DNA of 64,000 bases from Gnetum montanum (lineage: Eukaryota > Streptophyta > Gnetopsida > Gnetales > Gnetaceae): positions 653,673 to 717,672 of the forward strand of contig MNCI01027140.1 in assembly GCA_015680685.1 (NCBI GenBank), given 5' to 3'. Every line of letters starts with the position of its first letter. The first letter of the stretch is position 1. Shown one piece after another: positions 10,321-22,080 of the stretch. The notes below the pieces were generated by a model. That model was given only the letters and a program-made list of their open reading frames with translations, did no database searches and was not told where the DNA came from. The translations under genes were made by a program, and so were the position numbers.

Positions 10321-13300
10321 TTAGCGAGGAATGCCACCCCCACGAGGTCTTTGCTCCAATGTCGGCTCCACAAGAGGATGCTCTTCGCTATTACGCTCCT
10401 CTTCTTCTACTTGTTTCTCACCCTGTTCGCCTTCGCCTTCCAATTCTTGTACCTGTATACAGCAGATACATTAGCAAAGACTTGACACCATAATCAGAAA
10501 ATTTAGATTCAATAATGTTTAAACTTACTCGCGACGGTCCTGCTTCCGCAGCAAAGGGGAGCTGTTCTAAACCAACCCATAGACACTGCATAATCTCATC
10601 TTCCATTAGTTCAGACCATACGCCATTCCCCAGAGCAGCTCTAGCCTTCACCTTCCCCTTTTCCACACTAGTCCAGCGAAGCAGATCAGGGAAGAAAGTA
10701 GGGATAGTAGTCTCATCCCCGGGAAGGATCATTTCTCTTTCTGGTGATGCGCTTACTGTCACCTACTCCTGGAACTTTTTAAAAGCTTTAGACACGCCAA
10801 TGACATCAAAGAATACTCGCAAGGTTTGAGCTTCGATGGTAGAATCACAGTAATGCTGACGATAAGCGATACTTTCTCGCTTATACAGATGCTTGTGATC
10901 CTTTTCTTTCTACCCCCACTCCTGCACACTTGCGCAAAAATCCTTCCAGTCTTGGCTTTTCTGAGATAACAGCTCTATCTGCATTCGTTGCTCCACCAAC
11001 TTCCGACTGGTTTGCACGCTGTTCCTGATTGCGGTCCAATAGCGAGAGTAGTCAATCACAGCTGTGCGCCAATCCTCCTCACCCGTTGCCCACGCCTGCA
11101 GGAACTCGCATCGTGACTTTAAGTCTCCGACCTCTTTGGCTAGAGACTCCTTCTCCCTCTCTGACCTCTACAGCCTTTTCCAAAGGTCTCCATTGACACC
11201 CTTACTTTCCCACAAGGAGCGAGTCGAGCGTAACGCACATTTATGCATCTCCTCATAAATGCTGCGTGGCACGAATGCCCCTTCAGATGGAGGCTCCACT
11301 GTGTCCAAATCAATGGGCTCCATTGGGTCCCATCGAAGGCGAGCTCCTGACAGCAAACGTTATCAATATAAGTGAAACATTACCACTTTCTAATAAAATA
11401 AACCTATTATAGCTATAGCATACCAGCTCCAGGATCGACGCACTCGAGGCGCTCGATCATATCGCTGACAACACCTTCCATGAAGGTAAAATTTTCAGGA
11501 AACTCTCTCCATGTTCTGCTCACAGGGGAAGACGTGGATGCACCTTCTTCACCTGTAATGTAATTTAGTTAAAAATCTTAATTGTTGACAAAACTCCTCA
11601 AAACATCCAATACGCTTACCACCTCTGCTGGTTACAGTGGGGGGTGCGTCAACAATTCCCGCCTCCTCCCTCTCCTCACGCACAAGAGTCTGAGCGTTGC
11701 TAGTCCTAATAGCTGGGGCCTCTTCTTCCAAAACTTGGGCCCCTTCCCCACGACTTAATATCACTACCTATCTTTCAGGGGTCAACCGCTCCGTAGGTCT
11801 CGTTGTTCATATCACATTCACATTTAGATGATTCAAAACATCCTGAATAAAAATTGCGTAATACAATAACTTTCACCACGTGTCTTTTACACTTACCAGG
11901 CGGAGGTTTACTCCGTTGAACTTTGACTTACACGGTTCGACCTGTGCCACTCCCAGGCTCCGCAGAGGCCTCAGTTAAGNNNNNNNNNNNNNNNNNNNNN
12001 NNNNNNNNNNNNNNNNNNNNNNNNNNNNNNNNNNNNNNNNNNCACCCAGACCCCATTCCTTTGGATAACCAAAAATTCGGCAAAATGCCGAAGGCAAGCT
12101 ATGAAGAAGGCATAATGCACGTTGAAACGAGAATCAAGCTTCTGGCGAAGCCTGATCATTTCAACGCATAACCCCTCAGCAAAGTAGCTTGCCCAGTCAA
12201 ACTGGGTCCTTTCCTCCATAACCTCTTTCATGATATGGGTCTGTTCTATGGAAAAGAACCTCCCCTGCGAGAGTGTTTTGGGGAAAGCCCAGGCCCGGAA
12301 CAGGGGATAAATCATCTTGGCGATCTCTGGTTTGATCTTCTCACAAGGGATCCCCTTAGGCTCCTTCTTGATCCCTAGCCACTCCTCTAGCCATTCCTGG
12401 TAGGCGAGGCTCCTCTTCGCCTTTTCCTCTATGGGAAGGCCATCAGAGGAGACACCGAAAAGGTCTACGAAAAGTTGAGCATCAATTTCAAAACTTACAC
12501 GTACGTGATGCACGTGCGTGCAAAAGCGCTCAGCCCTTTCGCTGAAGGAGTTGACCAAGGTTAACATTTCACTGACGGGGACATCAGGGGTTATAGCCAA
12601 AAATAAGTGCATTAGCCTCGCTTGGCGCAGCTTGGTAATCATCGCAACCAAGGCTGTTGCATGGTCGAGCCAGCGTTGTGCCTCCTTGATGTCGCCATAG
12701 CGGAAGAGAAGGGTATTCGCCTCACCGCTGGAAATTGTAAGGGTAATCTCCCGGGATTCCCTGACTGAACCATGCAAGACATATGTTAAACAACACTATT
12801 ACGTGACATTCACGATTCATAATTACATTATGCAATAATAACATACACAGCAATTTTACCAGGTCCAAATGGAAAAGGAAATGGAGGAAGTTTCCTCTGC
12901 ACGTCTGCCACGGTAAGGGGTGGATCCAAAGTCCAATCGTCATGTAACCACCTGAGATTCTAGCAATTCTCGAATGCATCAGCATAACAGGTGGGGAATT
13001 CATGAATGTTGAAGCCGATCTGCCCCATCACACCAGCGCGTACATTGCTAGTAGAGGTAAACGTCTTTATTGTCGTTTCAGTCCAAGTTAAGGTATCACC
13101 ATCGCCTACTAACCTGTTCTCATGGATAAAAAACCTGCACCATACCACATATGCTTATCTTACATTTTACAAAACTCAGACAATAGACATATAATGACAA
13201 TACAGCTAATAAAACTGCTTACCCCCCTGAATAATACACTGTGCCTGGTGGGTTCTGGAAGTAAGTCGAGACGTGACGGGCCACGAACAAAGTGTTGTAT

Positions 13301-14068
13301 GCGTGGTAATAGCTAAACTGAGCCATTTCCCAGATCCAACTTAAGCACCTCAACCCTCTAGCACTAAGTTCGCGGTCCTGGGGACGACCAGTGTCATTAG
13401 CCCCGTCTGTCAAGAACGCCAGAATTCCCTGCGTAGAGCCCACTAACAGGTGCTCCAAGTTGGCGCCAGCAATATCTCCCGACAGGTGTGACCATACAAT
13501 AACGCTGTAGTTACGCAGTAAAAACTACAGAAACTCCAGCACACCCTTTCGAAACCATATGGCCTTCCCATGCAACCGAGTCTGAGGGGGAGGCACATTA
13601 GGTACGATTGGGTTTACACAGCATAAAACCCCGACTATATCTAAGACGATTAGGATGGGTCTTAACATGATACTGTACAGAGAAAACAATAAAAACATCA
13701 ACGTCTAGATTCAGATTTGCATGCTTAAAATACAAAAAATCTACAGATTACGCTTAGCTATTCATGCCGAAATCGCCTAAACCCTCGCAACAGTACAAGG
13801 TTTGTCCTTGACAACGGCAATAGATGCAATCCTAGTGTATAAACCCTCGTGCTAACGTGAGGTCTATAGTCTAAAATTCTATTTTACGCAGACGACGCTA
13901 CAAGAATAAACACTGCAAAAGTAACACGAATAAGCAAGGGATGGCCTACCGATTCAAAGGCGTAGGGTCTCTCACTTCGACCATTGCCTGCGATGCACGC
14001 TGCAGGCTCCCTTGCACCTCATCAATCTTGGCCAATTTTACATTCTTCCCTCTCACTTTAGGTGCCAT
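10321..14068 (-). pseudogene. Antisense multi-exon gene carried by element A (FCP1/NIF-like HAD domain)
   Basis: Deduced by comparison with element B. Exons on the minus strand: 13950-14068, 13223-13672, 12860-13134, 11897-12764 (holds the N gap), 11620-11842, 11424-11552, 10529-11346 and 10321-10452, ending in TAA. Every intron is GT...AG, and exons 1-3 are 119, 450 and 275 nt, exactly as in element B. The ATG (14066-14068) gives MAPKVRGKNVKLAKIDEVQ. Exon 2 looks like the FCP1/NIF class of HAD phosphatases (LIVLDIVGVLCC, VIVWSH, YNTLFVARHV, FQNPPGTVYY), but the second motif-I Asp and the late DD pair are absent. Exon 4 is unrecognised (VSFEIDAQLFVDLFG). Exon 7 is charged and helical; exon 8 is a Glu-rich tail. 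About five TAG stops, such as 13525-13527, interrupt it, mostly where element B has Gln or another sense codon. Host-gene capture is inference. Exons 5 and 8 are least certain. Confidence 0.75.
11980..12042. other. Sequence gap (63 N)
   Basis: A run of 63 undetermined bases inside exon 4 of the antisense gene. By comparison with element B (exon 4 is 1049 nt there, 868 here including the N), the true gap may be longer than 63 bases. Confidence 0.95.
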
Positions 14069-14559
14069 TGTTACAGTTTTAACACCTTCACACTTTCGCA
14101 CCTTCACGCCTTTGCAAACAACGCACTCCAATCTTCTGCTCCTCCTCCTTTCTCCCTGTAACAGCTAAGAATTCAAATTCGTGATGGAAAATAGCCTGTT
14201 CTAAATGAAAATCGCTTACTTATATGCAAAATTTAACCGACTTGATACCCGATTTCAGCGAGACTTGCCTTAATGCTGGTGTGAGCTGGAACCCAAGGAT
14301 CGAGGCATTAATTGCGTCAGATATCGCACACATTACAGTCCAAAACGACCCTAAACTACTGTATCTTATCTCCTCGTAATCAGGTCTCATTAATCACAGG
14401 CTGTTCGCGAAATTTAAAATTCAGTTAGCTTTACGCTCAGTAATGTCACGTCATGGCCCATACACTAAAATAAGCATTATTCATTAAGCACTTATCACAT
14501 CAAACTTAGTATCTTTCTAATTACTCTCGTATTTGACAATTTTGCAAGATAATTGATAG
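14069..14559 (-). promoter_or_regulatory. Divergent spacer with TATA box for the antisense gene, element A
   Basis: This 491-bp spacer separates the antisense ATG (14068) from the RT start (14560), which are transcribed away from each other. On the minus strand TATAAG lies at 14224-14219, about 150 bases before the ATG. Element B has the same word (53237-53232) about 120 bases before its ATG, preceded there by CCAAT. Conservation of the box in a diverged spacer suggests an independent promoter; this is inference. Confidence 0.45.
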
Positions 14560-15768
14560 ATGGATGAAATTTTATCTGCAACGCTAGTTTTAACAAGCTT
14601 ACACGGTGAAATCATTAGACAGCTTGATCCCACACTAATAGAAACTAACCTAGCCCTTAATGACGTAATCATAGCCACGTTGGAAACATCTCTAGACTGG
14701 CCAGAGCAATCAACGCGCATGCTAGATCTGGAAGCTAGAGATGTAACCGAAGATCCACTCAACAAGGTCTCTGTGGTTACGCATAGGGGTGAGACTAAAG
14801 CTCTCAAGGTTAGTTCTCTATTAGACCAAAAGGCACATGATGACATAAAATAGGTTCTCCAGAACAACATCATGGTGTTTGCATGGTCATATGAGGATAT
14901 GCCAGGACTAGACCCAAGATTAATTCAACACAACATAATCCTAGATCCCCATATCAAAATCGTTAGACAGAAAGCATGAAAGATCAAGCCGAAAGTTGCG
15001 TTAGCAGTACGTGATGAAATCACTAAACTGTACTAGGCTGGTTTTATTCGCGCGGTTGATTACTCAGATTGGGTATCTAACATTGTAGTGGTTCCCAAAA
15101 AGACCGGAGGAATACGCATCTGCATAGACTTCCAGGACTTGAACAAAGCTACAATCAAAGATAACTTCCCATTGCTGAGTAACAATCAATTGGTGGATAC
15201 AACCGCTGGACATGCGCTTTTGTCCTTCATGGATGGCTTCTCAGGCTACAACCAAATATGCATAAACCCAGAGCACCAGCTAACAACGACATTCATGACG
15301 CCTTGGGGAACCTTTTGTTACACCATGATGCCTTTTGGCTTAAAAAATGCCGGAGTGACATATCAACGAGCCATGACGTACATCTTTAGTGATTACCTCC
15401 TAGAGAGACTGAATGACTATGTTGACGATATAGCTATTAAGTCTTTAAAGTCAGAAGATCATTCAGAGGATCTGGAGTTAGTCCTCAAAAGATGTTCTAA
15501 GTACGATCTCTGACTCAACCCAAAAAAGTGTGTTTGGAGTCAAAACCGGACGCATGCTGGGTTTTGTGGTATCAGAAACTAACATACACGTGGATCCTGA
15601 CAAACTCAAGGCCATTCGCGAACTAGTGGGTAAATTCTCTGCAAACTGGGAGGGCCCTTTCTTGGTGATCGATGTGTATGGCAACGGAGCATTCAAGTTG
15701 GCAGATAACGACGACAACGAGCTACCAAATCCTATTAATCATATATATCTAAAGCGGTACTACATATA
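14560..15768 (+). pseudogene. RT of element A, fused to integrase C-terminus
   Basis: Starts at ATG 14560, just after a pyrimidine-rich AG. The pre-RT region (FAWSYEDMPGLDP, about 14878-14916) leads to RT motifs PKKTGGIRICIDF, FMDGFSGYNQICINP, MMPFGLKNA and the catalytic YVDD at 15418-15429. Stops occur at about 14851, 14977, 15034 and 15511, and a one-base shift follows near 15520. After KLKAIRE (about 15601-15621) the frame passes straight into GKFSANWEGPF and INHIYLKRYY, which is the end of a gypsy integrase. All of RNase H and the integrase catalytic core is absent. Element B RT starts and reads the same way. Confidence 0.88.
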
Positions 15769-15789
15769 GCTGCATCTCCAGTGTGAACA

Positions 15790-16380
15790 TCAAGTATGGC
15801 AATAATCGTCTGCTATGACGCTAAACTGGCAACAATCGTCCGCTATGACACTAAACTGGCAACAACCGTCCACTACGACGTAAAACTGACACTCTTTTCA
15901 CGCATCCGCCATGACTCTAAACTGGCATTAACCATCCGTTATGACGTAAAACTGGCAAGTTGTAGCCGTCCGCTACGATGTAAAATTAGCAGTGTTGTAC
16001 AGGTCCGCCACGACAAAAAATTGGCATCTTTTGCATGCGTCCGCCATGACGCTAAACTGGCACTGGCTATCTGCCATGACACAAAACTGGCATAGGTAAG
16101 TAATCGTCTACTGAGATGTAAAACCAGTACAGACTTGTCCCTGGGTCATGACACAAAATTGACACCCACAGCACAGTCTACTGAGACCATAAATCAGCTT
16201 CGCCGTCGTCCACTATGACATAAAACTAGCATTTCTCGGTCCACCCAGACTTCAAACTGGGACCATGGTCTGCTGAGACTTAAAGCCAGCAACGATAGTC
16301 TACCAGGACTTAAAAATGGGACTCATAAGCTGCCATCATGTAAGTCAAGCGAGCGAGATCATCTCTGTACAGTCGCATGA
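15790..16380 (+). repeat. Degenerate tandem repeat array after the RT, element A
   Basis: More than a dozen copies of a unit of about 30-40 bp centred on a word like CGYYAYGACGYAAAACTGGCA. The array decays rightwards into forms such as CTGAGACTTAAAGCCAGC. The core (CTAAACTGGC) resembles the TTAAACTAG core of the array at 9835-10018. The open frame through it (15796-16095) is repeat-derived and not taken as a gene. Confidence 0.8.
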
Positions 16381-16383
16381 CAA

Positions 16384-17477
16384 ATGAGGTGGGACGTTGA
16401 GACAGCCCCGACGTCACTACCTCACTGGCATTCTACTGATCTCTCGAATATGCTGAAGGTCATACTATTGACCCCTCGAAGATACCGTCACCGCACCCAT
16501 TCTAGCAGTGGTACCTCTGAGAGGTTAGTTTCGCCGTTCGGAGCCCCAAAGGCGTTCCCATCAATTACGACTTTGGGGATCTTTGCTCATCATCGCTATC
16601 AGGCCCTGGCTTCACAGATTCACCTAGCTGGTTCTTTACATAACTAGTCAGGTGCACCGAGTCTGATGTTCTTTGGCGACGATATGCTGGGCTGAGCATC
16701 AAGGGTGAAGACTCGGGCCTCATGCTACAGTTCCTCCTTCACGGCCCGATCACTTTATCTCGCCTTTAATTGTACTTGTTTCAACAACCTCACCCATGAT
16801 TCGCATGAACAATGGTACCCTCTGTTTCCTTCTTTGGTTGCAGGTTACTTGTTACGAGGATGTTGTTCGAAAGTGCGTTCATCTGAGTGGTGTAATACCG
16901 ACAGCGTTTTGAGATGGCTACTTAAGTTGGACTGTCCACTCAGAGGGTGCATCCTTGTGTTCCTCATAATCCTACCCTTAACCCTTATCACTACTCTTAA
17001 CTGTCCCATCCACTTACCGTACACAAAATGTACATACGCAACACACGCTTTCCGCATTCGCATTACAATCAAGTCCATAAGCTGGCGTAATGCAACTCGC
17101 CTAGTGGATGCAAAAAAAATGGGTGAAACACATCTCACCTAGGCTGTGCAGACGCAACACAATTCATCCATGCAACCCCCTTTAACAAAAAATGAAGGCA
17201 TAACTCCATGCAAACACAATCGCAGGAGAAGCCTTATTTGCTTATGCATGAAAAAGCTATCCCCGCCCATTTGTGTCTTCCCTGAACCTCATTTGTGTCT
17301 TCCCTGAACCTGTTTCCCCCTATATACCATCCTATCTCCAGATTCCCTCATCTCTGCACCTCTATGTTGGCAGGATCATACTTGAGTACCTGTTGATAAA
17401 TGCTGTTGGTGCTTTCATCGGTCTGGTGTTTCGTATTCTTTATCAACATCTTTCGGGCAAGCCCTCTAACAGTCAAC
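16384..17477 (+). other. 3' untranslated region of element A
   Basis: Non-repetitive sequence between the repeat array and the polypurine tract. It has an open frame of 145 codons (16705-17142) with no motif I recognise, and element B is truncated so it cannot be tested by comparison. I treat it as untranslated. Confidence 0.5.
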
Positions 17478-17490
17478 AAAGAGGGGCCAT
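17478..17490 (+). other. Polypurine tract of element A
   Basis: AAAGAGGGG followed by CCAT directly precedes the TG of the 3' LTR, the normal place for the plus-strand primer of an LTR retrotransposon. Confidence 0.8.
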
Positions 17491-19099
17491 TGAAACATCG
17501 TGAAAATTGTGAATCGGCCTTAAGTGAAGATTCATGATTCAGGCAAAAGTTCGTGATAGAATTCCGGAAGGTAGAACAAGGCAAAGCAAGGCGAAACGAC
17601 GCTCGACATCAAGTCTCCAACTTCCTTACAAATCCTAAATTTTACTATGTTTTCTGTCTTTACGCTACACTATGCAACATAGCGTAATGGCACATGGTGT
17701 AATTCTGCTTAACATAGTCTGACATCAGAAAGTGACTTGCTTCGATGGATTTGGTGAAGTTTAAGGCCTGAGCAGCGTAATATGCGACTTCTCGCATATC
17801 CTGCTAAGTCTTTTGGCCAGAGTCAGGTTTACGCTCTGTTATGCACGGCAACGTAATGAGCTTCAAAAAGGTCAAAAGGAAAGTCCAAGGGAAGCACGAC
17901 AGATCGGCCCCTTTCTTTTTTGCACATTGATCGCCTTACACTCGTTACACTACATAGCATACGTCAACGTAATTTATCGCTGAGTTGATCGTGTTTTACG
18001 CTTCACTATGCTTTGCTGCGTAAATGAGCGTAAAACAGCTTGACTCACTATTTCCATGCTTTCTTACGCTTTGCCACGCAACGTAGCGTAAACAAAGGTA
18101 ATACAGCGTAAAGCCGGCTAAAGCAGTTACGCATTTGCTATCCATACGCGCAATACGCTGATAAGCGTATTTGTGCATAATCATGAAGCAGCTTCAGCAA
18201 AGTGTTGACAGCGTACGTCACAATGTGATGTGACACAGCCAGTTCGTCAAGTCAACGGTATTCAGAAAATTCGAGACACGTGTCATCAAGGCCGTGCCTT
18301 TTCTGCATATTATAAATACCTCAGTTGGTGAAGAAAAGAGGGACTTTTTTGGAGAGAGACTTCGGGGGCATATTTTGGGAGAGAGAACAACAGTTAACAT
18401 CTTTAACTTTCTACAATTATCATCTTTGAGCATAAACAATTTTTCGAGCATTTGGCAGCATGAGCGATCACAGCCCTTGGCGAAAATACAGTTCTCCCAT
18501 CGGTGATCCTTGGCAGTTTTAAGCAGAGACTATCCAAAGTGAAGAAGATAGATCAAAGATCGAGAGATCATCTGGTGCGATTGGCAGGATCTATTGGCCA
18601 GACATAGTTGGTTGATAGGCATCCGAGCTTGACCTTCCTTGCACTCCATCTTTGGCTTATAAGGTAGACCGAGCTCCATTCTGCACTCCTTGTTAAATAG
18701 TTTTCTTATTTTTTTGTGTATGTTCCGCACAAGATAATCGAAGTCTTCCCATTGTAACTTTGTATACAAAATACTCTTTCCTTTCGGGTCAAAGTATAGA
18801 TCTTGAAATCACGCATTTCTCTTAGATCTGATTCCCTTTGTCATGTTAACGTTGTCATTATTGCAATTTATTTACATCATTTTCTTCTCCTTTCACGATT
18901 TATCGAATCAGATTGTTCCACGAAATGTCTATAATCTTCATTAATTTACTGATTTAGTAAGTCCCTGTCTGATCGACAAGATCGTTCAGGGCACTGCGGA
19001 TTCGTTTTCTCCAGCACAGCCCTTGCATGGATCCGTGGTTAAGACTGTGTACATAAATTTTGTTTGGTATTCCAGCTACCGACATTTTCTGTCGTTACA
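17491..19099 (+). repeat. 3' LTR of element A
   Basis: Matches the 5' LTR end to end without a net length change (1609 bp each). By hand I count about 50 differences in the first 745 bp and about 48 in the rest, largely C/T and G/A transitions. TATA box at 18311-18318. It is followed by AGGGC at 19100-19104, the right target duplication. Confidence 0.95.
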
Positions 19100-19104
19100 A
19101 GGGC

Positions 19105-20000
19105 CCTTGTGGGAGCCACTATGTTGGGAGACATATGACCATTAAGATCTTAATGGAGGGTATTACTGGCCAACAATCTTTAGGGATGTCTACCAATTTA
19201 TTTACTCTTGTGAACATTGTCAACATGATGGTGGGATGACCACTTGAATGGAGGGTTCTTAGTAGTGGATCCACTCACTAGAATCCTTTGACATCTAGGG
19301 CATAGACTTCATAGGTCCCATCACACCCATGTTGAATGAAAAGGCTTATATCATAGTTGCTATTGACTATTGTACAAAATGGGTAGAAGTAGAAGCCATC
19401 ATCGACTATACATCTTCCACTACTACATGGTTTATACAAAAAAATGTTATATATAAGTTTTGGGTATCACATGCACTGATTTCTAATAATGGTACTCATT
19501 TTATAGGCACCACCTTTCAAAAACTCATGTAACGCTTGGGGGTCAAACATAAATTAACAACACCTTACCACCCCCAAGCCAATGATCAAGAAGAGGTTAC
19601 CAATAGGGAGATCTCAAAAATTAGTAAATATAGGAGAGACTAAAGAAAAAAAACTTAATAATGCCCTTTGGGCATACCAGTCAACATGAAAACTCTCTAT
19701 AGGCTAATCTCCCTATGCACTAGTGTATAGGAAACTCCCAACTCTTCCAATCCAATCTGAGCTTTGTACACTTTCAATAACCTTTGACCTTGGCCTTGAC
19801 TTGAGCCTAGCACAAAAAGAAAGATTGATCAGACTTAATGTGCTAGATGAGAATAGATTAGTGGCCCCATCCTTCAACAAAGTGCACAAAGCATTCAACA
19901 AAAAACATCATGACCTTAGAATAAGGAAAGTGAAATTTCAACCTAGAGAAAAGGTCCTCTATTGAAACCCCACACATGTCACAAGAAACTACGTTCCAAA
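19105..20000 (+). pseudogene. Integrase remnant of the old gypsy element, 3' part
   Basis: Resumes the frame cut at 3969: the rest of the HHCC finger, then the catalytic core with GIDFIGP at 19299-19319 (first Asp kept), ISNNGTHF at about 19479-19502 (second Asp now Asn) and HPQANDQEEVTNREI at about 19568-19612 (Glu kept). The C-terminal region runs through RLNVLDENRL and QPREKVLY to about 19965. Several stops are present. Inactive. Confidence 0.85.
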
Positions 20001-22080
20001 CATTATTGTAAGGGCCTTTTATCATTTATGAAATCGTTTCTTCTAGGTTCATGTTGATCTACAAACTTGAGAGTCCAAATAAGAAGCAACTGGTCAACAT
20101 GCAACAAATCAAACCTTCCTCAAGCCTAAAAGAGCCAATGCAAGCAACACCTCATCAGATGAATAACCACACTCAATCTTTTAGATCTCCTCCTTTTAGT
20201 TCAAATGTGGGAAAGATGGCCATTCATGCTAATTATTAAGTGGCTTGTTAATTTTTCTACTTGTTTGTTTTACAATTTTCTTTATTTAATACCTTTTTGT
20301 TTTACACTTTGTTGATTTTACATCTTTTTGTTTTACACTCTTAATTTTTACTATTTTTTTTACAACATTGTTAGTATGTCTTATCTTTCTTAAATATTTT
20401 ACAATTTCTTTTATATTTTACTTTATTTGGTTTGAATTTTTCTTATCATTTTCTAATAAACTGTTTTGTTGCCAATAGGACACAATGATGTTGTAGCTAT
20501 TTGATAATGGTGGTTTGTACTTAATCTTTTTGATTTTTAATGTTTAGTTTCTACCTTAGAATTTTGATGATTAATAACTAGGACAAAGTTTCTTTTTTAT
20601 GGAATAGGCTGTGAGTCCACATCATCCACCCATCCACAACAATCTATGGTGTTCATGGTTTTGGAAATATAAGGGCCCTTTCATTAATGAAACTTTAACA
20701 AACTTGTGATCTTGGTAGTTTTCAAACTTGGGAAATATCAAAAGGATTGATAAGGGTGTGATTTCAAGGGGACTTAATGCTCTCTATACTTGCCTACTCA
20801 ATTGAGTGCATGACTGTTTTTTATGGATTTCTTATCATTCTGTGTTGTCCAATAATAGGAAGTTAATAAGTCTTTGCATGGTGTTGTTCCCATCAAAAAA
20901 TCCATAAAAACATAAAAGTCAAAAAAACAAATGATGAGAATTTAAAGCACACCCCTTAGATAAAATAACAAGCTATAAGCACTGGTTATGGGACTAGAAA
21001 GACATGTTACCTATGCATAAAGGTTCCTTCTAAGGCCTTTTCTCCCTTCCTACTTCTCTTTTCTTCTTAATAAGAAATGTGGATTGATTTGTGGGAGCAT
21101 TCTTATGTCTTGAGAAGGTGGCTTGGTTCTAGAGTATTGATGTGAAGTCACTAAAAGTGGTTGGCTTTGATCTAGACTAAGGATGGACTTTATCAGGTCA
21201 TTTAACCATCAAATCCGCAAGAGACTTCATGTGACCATGAGATGGAACTCTATTACTCTTTCTCTTTCTCTTTTACCAATGCTTTCCATAATTCACCTCA
21301 CTACTAGTTTACATGTTTCGCTCAATGTATTAGTTTGATATGTTAAAATTCTTAGGTAGATTCTTCCAAATTTAGTCCTTAACCTTTTTGTAACCATTAA
21401 TTGACCTCAGGGCCCACAGACTCCTTGGTTTGAGGATATGCAAGGGCAAAAAGGGCATGAACCTACTAAGGGGAGGACCCACTTGCATTTCCCTTTTTTT
21501 GGTTAGTTAAATTCCTTATCCTTAGGCATTTTGGTGATCAAATCTTTCATGTGCCCTATCGATTACATCCAATTGTGTGCTCCTTATGGTATTTTCTCTA
21601 ATAAAATTTTACTCCCTTTAATTCCACAAATTTTGTGAATTTTCAAGCCCTTTTCTATTATTTCATCATGTTCATAGCTTTTTTGGCTCTATGTAGACCC
21701 CAATTTCATAAGAAAACTCCTTATATTTTTTGAAATTTTCAAGTGCAAAAAATTTTAGAATAGCTCTGTCGATGAGACCTCGTATACATAGTCCACCCAT
21801 TGATGAGACCTTGTCAATGGGATCCTATCGACATAAGGCACAATGTCTATATATATGCACCCACATTTTGGAAATTTTTCACATTTTATCACAAATGAAG
21901 AAGGATTTTTTGAACTTTTCAGAGCCTAAAACCTTCTATGAGTCATAACTTCCTAAATGGTTGTCTGATTCACTCCATTTTTTAGTCCTAGATCTACCAA
22001 AGCTAAGCTCTTTGTTGTGGGGGCCACAAACCTTAAGTTTTTGATAGAAACTTTTAAAAAAAATTTCTAACTTCCACAAG
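20000..22080 (+). other. 3' region of the old gypsy element, non-coding
   Basis: From 20000 to 20240 a few codons of the integrase tail remain. After that come a T-rich stretch (20240-20470) and AT-rich DNA with no recognisable protein. At 21755-21850 there are phrases like TCGATGAGACC and CATTGATGAGACC, similar in style to the LTR at 26109. An LTR of the old element may lie here, but I cannot define its ends. Confidence 0.4.

Larger units (their letters stand above)
3970..19099 (+). mobile_element. Element A: complete nested LTR retrotransposon with antisense gene
   Basis: This is a 15,130-bp element with TG...CA LTRs of identical length (1609 bp), a 5-bp target duplication, a PBS-like site, a polypurine tract and gypsy gag-protease and RT reading frames. 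The order is LTR, gag-protease (5829-9603), 30-bp tandem repeats, an antisense multi-exon gene (14068 down to 10321), RT fused to the integrase C-terminus (14560-15768), a second repeat array, 3' region, LTR. RNase H and the integrase core are missing, so it was probably mobilised in trans. By hand count the LTRs differ at about 100 of 1609 positions, mostly transitions, so the insertion is old. Element B (42974-54771) has the same plan. Confidence 0.93.

Noticed and set aside
10515-10829. 104-codon plus-strand open frame
   Set aside because: It lies opposite exon 7 of the antisense gene, whose minus-strand frame is conserved in element B. The plus-strand frame is only partly kept at 48967-49230.
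11971-12777. A single-exon 268-codon gene
   Set aside because: The frame is real, but comparison with element B shows it is only exon 4 of a longer spliced gene with an acceptor at 12764/12765.
15796-16095. 99-codon frame in the repeat array after the RT
   Set aside because: The peptide simply repeats with the DNA unit (YDAKLA-type), as expected for a tandem repeat with unit length near a multiple of three.
16705-17142. 145-codon frame in the 3' region of element A as an extra gene
   Set aside because: No recognisable motif and no second copy to test, since element B is truncated. Kept as untranslated region.
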